NCBI GenBank assembly: GCA_903813345.2 | Contig: CAIIXF020000011.1 | Coordinates: 14,429,754 to 14,493,753, forward strand | DNA: 64,000 nucleotides | Source: Owenia fusiformis | Lineage: Eukaryota > Annelida > Polychaeta > Sabellida > Oweniidae | Reading direction: 5' to 3' | Shown here: piece after piece, positions 57,551 through 64,000 of the stretch | Position numbering within the stretch: the first letter of the stretch is position 1 | How the letters are laid out: each line of letters begins with the position of its first letter | Notes under the pieces: model-generated | Database searches by the model: none | Told to the model about the DNA's origin: nothing | Seen by the model: only the letters and a program-made list of their open reading frames with translations | Program-made: the position numbers and the translations under genes

Positions 57551-58445
57551 ACAACAATGCATTAACATGCAAAACTAGAAAACGGCAACCCCACGGAGTA
57601 GCAAATCCCAACAAACAAATTTCCCTGTATATGTCTGATATTATATTTACCATTTACTCTTACCTTGATTTGCAGATAATAAGACAGAAGTATAACTAAA
57701 TATAGCCATATTTTGAAGGGATTGGGAAATTTCTGTTCTTGCGAAATCCAACACTTGGCAGCCATTTTGAATTTTCTGAGGCACGAATCAGAAAAACAAT
57801 ATAATAATTGTGATCTACGCTAAATTTCCTTCAATTTGAGTATAATTTAGACAAACTTTGAACAGATCAGAAAATTATTGCATAATCACACATTAGGCAG
57901 CCATTTTGAATTTTTCGAGGCCGGAATCAGAAAACGGTACAATATAATTGCAATCTACTCTGAATTGCCTTTCATTTGAGTATAATAATGCTATACTTAA
58001 GAAAGATCTCAAAATGAACCCAAATTTCTGTTTTCCCGACCCCCAACAGTGCCCATGGGGGTCAGGGTGAAATGACAGAATATATGTGAAAAAGATAGAT
58101 TTCAAACAAAAATATTTATAACTTTGGTTTAAAATGAAAAACATCAGATTCTCGCGAAAAATTTCCACCATGTAAAGCGGTGGCCATCTTGAAAAAATAT
58201 TTTTTGCGTAAAAGTATTTACCAATTTACATCTCTCATTTACATTTCTACCAAATATGAAGAAAATCTGTCCACTAGTATTTGCGTTATCTTCTGGACGG
58301 ATGTGCGGACGGACTGACAGATGGACGGACGGACGGACAGACAGACAGACAGAGGGCTTCACTATGTTAATTAAAGATGCTAGACTGACAAAAAAAGTTG
58401 GAGACTATAACAATATGTCAACACTTCTGGTGGTGACATATAATA
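57550..58445. mobile_element. Family C repeat split by a (GGAC)n element
   Basis: The left half of family C (AATGCATTAACATGCAAAA) lies at 57556-57575 and the right half (AAAAAGTTGGAGACTATAAC ... CTGGTGGTGACATA) at 58385-58442. About 800 bp between them start with CTAGAAAACGGCAACCCCAC, contain TTGGCAGCCATTTTGAATTT twice, GGCCATCTTGAAAA and a GGACGGAC run (about 58297-58350), and end near CTTCACTATGTTAATTAAAG. Confidence 0.65.
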
Positions 58446-58939
58446 ATGTATACCATGTCTAAATCTTCTCTCCTGTGATCTTAAGTCTCTAAATAATAGA
58501 GTGCCTTGGAGCAATCTTCAAAATTCTAGAATTTATTGCACCGCATTAGACCTCTCACTCCCATCTGTTTCAAAACAGAATTAATCAAAAGTTTCATATT
58601 ATGATAGCAAAAAATGTCAAAAGAGACAAAATAGATGTAGTATATATAAAGTGACTAGTAACATATTAGCTATATATATTAGTTAAGATTATAAGATGTA
58701 TTAATAATGGAAACACTTCAAATGTATAATGCACGTGTCTTTTTATACATTTTTTATATATTCTCTGTATTCATATTGTTATAAATAAAAGTTTAGGCCA
58801 TGTCCTGATGATCAGTGGCCATGCCAATAAATAAAAAATAAAATATATAATTCAAATTACAATGAATGACACAATGATCATATTACATGTAGTTATATCT
58901 AAAAAAACAAGCAGCATGAAAGCTCTAAATAGGTAGTAC

Positions 58940-59185
58940 CGTACTTTCAAAAAAAATTGTGAAAATAATTTGGGAAATGTCATTTCAGCATAATTTTAAC
59001 AAAATATCTTAATTCTGAATATGTATTCTATAATGATGCGTAAATATCCACACAAAATATTGAAAATACTACCTATTTCATTGAAGCATAGCATACACAG
59101 ATTTTTCTTTAAAAATTGTATATTAAATTATAAAGTGACTGCCATGAACTATCAGAAAATCTAACTTACTTGCCTACCAGACAGT
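58940..59185. repeat. Diverged duplicate of 52650-52890
   Basis: See 52650-52890 for the shared phrases. On the minus strand a tiny interval 59171-59194 has splice-like ends but its counterpart does not, so it is not called as an exon. Confidence 0.4.
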
Positions 59186-59199
59186 TATACCACTGGTGA

Positions 59200-59934
59200 A
59201 ATAATGCCATTTTCTATATGAAACTCTAAGGCAGAATTGCAGAAAGGTTAGCAGGCATAAATCATATATCATAGCACCAACCAGGGAATCGTTGTCAATA
59301 GAATCAACGAAACTTTCTGTTATAGACCAAGATTTATCAGTTTTATATGCAAGTGTGTTCTACCAAAATGTTCTACCAAAATATTTATGACTCGATTTTG
59401 CAAGTCAGAGTATCAATTTTAATAACTAATCTAATGAAGACTGCCCTGAATGTATTTTAAACATTAAGGTCATATGTCCAATGAAAGATTCCTTATCAAC
59501 CGAAAAACCTCCCCTAGTAATGAAATTAGCAATGTGAAAAAATGACATATTACACTTGGCTCAGTTTTAAACAAACTGGCCAAGTGTGTTCTGAATCAGA
59601 TCAGACAGATTAGGATAAATCTAATAGATTGTTTATGAAAACTACTACTATATGTATAGCCAGAATCAAAAATAGTTTAGGCAAATGTAAAAAGGTGAGG
59701 CAGATTTACAGGTATGGCTAAAGGAGGTATATTTTTGGATTTTATTTCCATGCAGCCTTAATTGAAAAACATTGAAATAAATACATGTAGATCTGTAAAA
59801 TTCTGGTGAGGCAGTCGCCTCGCCTGCCAGCCTCATGACTGTCTACCTCCCAAAACTAACTTTCCCCTAAATCAATCCCAAAGTATATCTCCCAATCATA
59901 TATTTACCAAATATACAGTTCCTGTTAAACCCCA
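59200..59934. other. Non-coding DNA
   Basis: No exon or recognised repeat. Confidence 0.4.
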
Positions 59935-59943
59935 AGTTCATAA

Positions 59944-60021
59944 TACCCTTTGCATTCGTTTGACTTCACTTCTTAAAAGAGAGCTTCGTCTGTAGTTTAA
60001 CTAGACTCTGCTCACTGGGTA
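59944..60021 (+). mobile_element. 78-bp internally deleted MITE family A with perfect target duplication
   Basis: TACCCTTTGCATTCGTTTGA joined through TTAAAAGAGAGCTTCGTCTG to TAGTTTAACTAGACTCTGCT and CACTGGGTA. Perfect 9-bp repeats AGTTCATAA flank it (59935-59943 and 60022-60030). All promoter-like interior motifs are gone, yet both ends and the duplication are intact. Confidence 0.85.
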
Positions 60022-60164
60022 AGTTCATAATAGAGTCAAGTGCAGAACACTACTCTATTTTTGTTCATATTATCCCAGGGGCACTTTTCACTCACTTAGA
60101 CTCTTATTTGTGTCTACTGTCCAATTATCTAGAGTTGTGAAAGAGCAAAATTGATTTTGTACGG

Positions 60165-60475
60165 GGAATGTGGTAAATGGAGATTTCATAAGCAGAGTGT
60201 TGATTTTTTGAATATCCAAGTGAAAGACAAATTAATATTTTAAAATTTTGTAATGTGAGGAGAGGAGGGGCAACCCGTAATAAAATTAACTTCATTTTTC
60301 TACAACTGTTGATAATTAAACTCCCGAGTTCTATTGATTTTCATATTTGTTTAAAAGGCCCGATATAAAGCAGGCCCGTAGTCAGGATTCGCCAAGGGGT
60401 GTTCACTTTTTGAAAAATTCTAGGGGGGTTCGCTCTAAACCATCGAACCCCCCCCCCCTGGCTACAGGCCCGTAG
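60165..60475. repeat. Dispersed repeat followed by a family D fragment
   Basis: 60165-60330 matches the repeat at 30930. 60373-60475 is a short family D copy (GGCCCGTAGTCAGGATTCGC, poly-C, TGGCTACAGGCCCG). Confidence 0.55.
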
Positions 60476-60479
60476 TTTA

Positions 60480-61400
60480 AACCACTTTGGCTTAATTTTT
60501 CATTATAATTTCAAAGACTTTTTATTCAGAAAAGTGGTTCAGAGAAGAAAGCATTTTAAAATTTTAGTTGTCATTGAATCCAATGGTACATAAAGTATTC
60601 ATCCACGCTTTAAAACATTTTTGAGCAAAAATATGGCATTGAACAGGAATCACCTAAGTCAGATGAAATGTAAATTATTGATACATCTGATAAATCTGGC
60701 TTGCCTGATTGAACCCCAACACCATAACACATGCAAAACATACATCAAATCACTTCCCATGAGCCTTTGCATGAATCACATGACCTGACTTCACCAATCA
60801 CAATAGGAGAAAATCAATGTTGATGCGGTTAAGCATTGGATAAAGTATGTGTATAAATGTTTTTGATTGAATCATTGAAGGATGACATCAATTCCATCTT
60901 ACTGATTTCTCAATTACCTATAATGAGAATAAATCCAACTTTACCACTATAGTCTTTCATGGTGAATAAATTGTTAACACAAATAACTAGCACCCTTATG
61001 CAGATAAGTCACAACTCATTCAGAAAACAAACAAACAATCTACAAAAGCATTTGAGGAATGGCTTATTCAGTACACAACATATATTTATGATAAATGATG
61101 TCATAAAAATATTTTTCGAGGATACTAACTGTTTTCAAAGAATCAATAGGAAGGGTGACAAATGAACTTAAGTTCTGTCTTGTATGATCATTTGATAAAT
61201 CCATTCAACTGGATGGCACCTAATGAAGAGGTCACGTCTCTGAGAGGTAGCTCAAGACCTGACACCAATTCAATTAGAACATTTCATTCCATAAATTGGA
61301 TACTTACTAGCTATTTCTTCAGTCTAGTGGTTGCATAAATTGACTCGAACTATGATGTACTTCAGGTGAAGGGTCTTGTTTTGAGCACATATAAATGACA
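60480..61400. other. Non-coding DNA
   Basis: A short open plus-strand frame (60959-61165) lacks any coding context. No element recognised. Confidence 0.4.
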
Positions 61401-61703
61401 GGCCCATAGCCAGCTTTTGCAAAGTGGGGTTCACTTTTCAGAAAAATTCCAGGGAGGGTTTTTTGGTTTTTGTGATCTTCAAAGTCACAAAACTCAGTTA
61501 TTTAAGGTCTCATGATATTTAACAGAAAATGACAAAACAGGATGCTTGATTTCAAACATTCTTTGAACAAGATATCAGAATTCTGTTTTGACCTCCAGTC
61601 AGTTTAACTTTTATTATTACGCCATAAATCATAAAATCTTGGTCTTTATTCCTTAATAATTTTTGACCAGGGGTTACCTGATCCCCCTGGCTACGGCCCC
61701 AAA
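61401..61703 (+). repeat. Family D element with internal insertion
   Basis: AGGCCCATAGCCAGCTTTTG at the left, CCCCCTGGCTACGGCCCC at the right. About 200 bp of other sequence, containing ATTACGCCATAAATCATAAA, sits between. Confidence 0.55.
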
Positions 61704-61803
61704 TGAGTTGTTGGTCAAACAAGAATCAATAAAAAAAAGTTTTAATTAAACTTTAAACAAGCCTGCCAGTCATTCTGGTTTGAAAATATTACCTTTTTAT
61801 GTA

Positions 61804-62247
61804 CAGTAAAACCTGTGTTTAATGAACATTGTAATATGATACGTGACGTCACAATTGCTAGAACAATTGATTTACTGGTCTATATTGGAGTATGTATGAC
61901 CTCTAAAATTCAGAAATGCAAAAGGTTGTTTTTCTTCTCTGTTCATCATATTAGAATCGTAATAAAGACCTTGATTTTATGATTTATGGCAAATATATGA
62001 CCTCAAATTTTATATTGGCCATTGCCAAAGACCTCAATCGCTACACGATATTTAGATCAGAATAAAGTTTTCAGTCATATATTACGCCATAAATCATAAA
62101 ATCTTTTAAGTGGAAAACATCAAAAGTGAAAACATAATTTGAGGTAAGTGAAATAATAAGTGGAACACTTTTCAAAGTGGAAAACATCAAAAGTGGAACC
62201 ATAATCTGAGGCACTTAAGAGGTATTTCACTTATACAGGTTATACTG
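61804..62247. mobile_element. Pogo-like element with internal inverted segment
   Basis: CAGTAAAACCTGTGTTTAAT at the left, ATACAGGTTATACTG at the right. The interior holds GATTTTATGATTTATGGC (about 61973) and its inverse GCCATAAATCATAAAATC (about 62086), which also occurs at 61619. Confidence 0.65.
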
Positions 62248-62261
62248 TGTAGTTCGCTTAC

Positions 62262-62378
62262 CTCTTCAATTCTAAATGCTTAACTTCCATCTTTCTCAGA
62301 TACTATTGAAGATAAGTGTATACTGATTGAGTTGTATTCATCTTTAGAAAATCTAAGATCTTTTGAAGTGGACTGCAA
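62262..62378 (-). other. Exon-like signals, not resolved
   Basis: A very strong acceptor GATTTTTTTTCCAG| at 62379 and a strong donor GAAGAG|GTAAGC at 62262 face each other, but every frame across the 117 nt has a stop. A shorter piece from 62302 reads YLRKMEVKHLELK (coiled-coil-like, phase 0 to 2). Possibly two alternative exons, a decayed exon, or a terminal exon in the frame ending SEKDGS. Confidence 0.3.
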
Positions 62379-62934
62379 CTGGAAAAAAAATCAACATTGA
62401 AGTTGAGAATTTGGAGTCTCAAAAAATTTGGTCATGAGCTTGTCCTTATATCTCACTAGTTAATTGCCTTAACCTTCTTATTTTTAGTTTTCATCAAATT
62501 AAACTACTTTATAGTTGACGTTGTACTTTAATATTTGAACCAAATCAGGCTTAATTCATTCATATATCATGTGTGGGTGCCACAGTTCAACGATATCTTC
62601 CAACGCTAAAGGGAAGGTAACTGGAAATGTAAGATACGGTAATGATCATGTTAGTTTTCAATATGCTGTAACTGGAAATCTAAGCTCTCCATTATGAACC
62701 TTCATAACATTACCGCATCACCGCATATCAGTTATCTTATCATCTGTAAAACCAAAATGTGGAAGATATCATTGAATTGTGGTGCCTACGCATGATATAT
62801 GAAAAATGATCATACTCCAGAGTTTCCATGTCATATGCGCCTGATATAGTTCAAATATTAAACCAATTACGTATATGTCAATGTTAACGTAGCTGAATTC
62901 AATGAAAACTAATAATATCTAAATTGACACTTAC

Positions 62935-62997
62935 CATCCGCAAAATTAGATACAAAGATTACTGCTGTTAGCTTCGCTTGATAATGACCACTGATTT
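62935..62997 (-). CDS. Candidate exon following 63368-63872
   Basis: Acceptor TCCCTGATTGCAG|, donor GCGGATG|GTAAGTGTC; 63 nt, phase 1 to 1, matching the phase-1 exit of exon 63368-63872. Peptide ISGHYQAKLTAVIFVSNFAD. Its phase-1 exit does not connect directly to 56080-56131, so at least one more exon would be missing. Confidence 0.4.
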
Positions 62998-62999
62998 CT

Positions 63000-63367
63000 G
63001 CAATCAGGGACATGAAACTTAAATGTATTTGATAAATATGTCATAAAATTTTGTCTACAACTGGAGATGATGTTACTTTAACCCTATGCAAACTGAGACT
63101 GCAAAAAAACAATTGCTCAGAGCAGTCCATGACCAACAGGCATTTTTGAATTTGAATTGAATACAATATTTTTCAAATTATGCTGTGCTGGGTTTTCATC
63201 ATATTTTGATTCATGAACTGAATTTTAGGATATGTTCAAATACTCCACAATCAATTCACACACTAAATCACTACGTTCTAGTGGATCTAGGTCCACGGCT
63301 AGGTGAAACAAGATGCAAATATGCACAATTTATATCCAACCAAATAAAGATGCCATATTCAACTGAC
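63000..63367. other. Probable intron
   Basis: Nothing coding is seen; an open plus-strand frame through 63185-63514 runs into the antisense of the next exon. Confidence 0.45.
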
Positions 63368-63872
63368 CTTTCAATCTTCTTACAACATTTGCAAGTTTCT
63401 CAGCTCTTCTGTCTGACATCTGCTTGGCTCTGTCCAGTGCAGCAACTTGAACTGCAAACCCTTCCAGTTCCTCTTTCTGCACCACCTTGGGGGAGGGGGC
63501 TACATCTTGATTGACACTTTTCACACCCACTGGCAACTTGCCACTCCCACTTTCAATTTTAGCTCCTCCTACTTGTAGTTTCTTAATCCCCTTGTGTGAA
63601 GGGGAGGATAATGGAGATTTCCCAATGTTGCCAGAAATGGTCATTTTGGGAGAGGGATGTGGGGATTTTGATGTGTTATTCAACAACTTAGGTGATGATG
63701 TAAGGTTGCTAGGTACCCTTAGAGATCTAGGCAAGTTGCTAGGCAACCTAAGGGATCTTGGTGTGTTTCTAGGCAACCTAGAAGACAATACAGGTAAGTG
63801 AGGTCTGTGTGTGAAGAATTGTTGAATCTGTTCAAGCTCAAACTTCTTTTTCTTGTTAAACTGGCTATAAGT
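63368..63872 (-). CDS. Exon with LP(R/S)N repeats and coiled coil, probably 5' part of gene 1
   Basis: Acceptor ATTTTTTTCAG| and donor TTGAAAG|GTCAGT; 505 nt, phase 0 in, 1 out. Order: a Lys-rich helix (TYSQFNKKKKFELEQIQQFF), a short tandem repeat of SLRLPSNLPR type, a Ser/Pro/Lys-rich linker with SPxxK sites, then a helix (LEGFAVQVAALDRAKQMSDR, AEKLANVVRRLK) typical of a coiled-coil start. Same strand, composition and intron style as gene 1. The chain between here and 56131 is incomplete, so membership is probable, not shown. The start codon lies beyond the window. Confidence 0.8.
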
Positions 63873-64000
63873 CTGAAAAAAATTATTGAACATAACTCAG
63901 TGTACATATAAATATATTCAAAAATATATTCCAGCACAAGTGCCGAAGGGCAATGAAAGTAGGCCAGGGTTCAAACCCCCCTCAGCTACAGACTATTTCA
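63873..64000. other. Intron at the window edge
   Basis: AT-rich, no features recognised. Confidence 0.4.

Noticed and set aside
59171-59194. Splice-like 23-24 nt interval on the minus strand
   Set aside because: Lies in a dispersed duplicate (compare 52650-52890) whose other copy lacks the signals.
63185-63801. Plus-strand open frames opposite exon 63368-63872
   Set aside because: Antisense shadows of the minus-strand exon, which has proper splice sites and coding composition.

Overview
The window looks like metazoan nuclear DNA: AT-rich, with short exons in long introns bounded by GT..AG sites and a dense population of short non-autonomous transposons and minisatellites. The abundance of the word ACATGTA and the mix of small inverted-repeat elements suggest a marine invertebrate, perhaps a mollusc or another lophotrochozoan, but a hemichordate or similar animal cannot be excluded. 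I see no rRNA, tRNA, CRISPR array, operon or autonomous transposase.

Two protein-coding genes can be supported. (1) A large minus-strand gene spans at least 56131 to 8031. I joined sixteen exons whose splice phases agree at every junction, giving about 1434 codons with both ends open. The N-terminal part (56131-37148) is coiled-coil-like. Three long exons (35524-31690) are Ser/Pro/Asp/His-rich and carry PPxY-type motifs and a 26-residue tandem repeat. The C-terminal exons (25773-8031) hold short helical pieces and RRxS-type sites. I do not recognise the family. A further coiled-coil exon at 63368-63872 and a small one at 62935-62997 probably lie upstream in the same gene; exon candidates at 6845-6893 and 4835-4871 may lie downstream. 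(2) A complete five-exon plus-strand gene (28543-31365) encodes a 161-residue secreted CAP/SCP-superfamily protein of the GAPR-1/GLIPR2 type. It sits antisense inside an intron of gene 1.

Layout: 1-8000 is mostly non-coding with transposons and an 18-bp minisatellite. 8031-25773 holds the 3' exons of gene 1 among inverted-repeat elements, including a nested fold-back at 20369-22336. 25.8-31.6 kb holds the CAP gene. 31690-38191 is the exon-rich core of gene 1. 40.0-46.6 kb is a composite array in which copies of one coiled-coil exon alternate with a 60-bp satellite. 47.2-51.7 kb holds two further satellites. 52-62 kb is intron with transposons and a few short exons. 63.4-63.9 kb is a coding exon.

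The most interesting object is the 41220-46602 array. Besides one unique exon it holds at least six open, splice-competent copies of a paralogous exon. All start in phase 1 and end in phase 0, so only one can be used per mRNA without a frameshift: the signature of mutually exclusive exons. Three further copies carry stop codons, so the array may be a young or decaying cassette or simply an exon-derived satellite; RNA data would decide.
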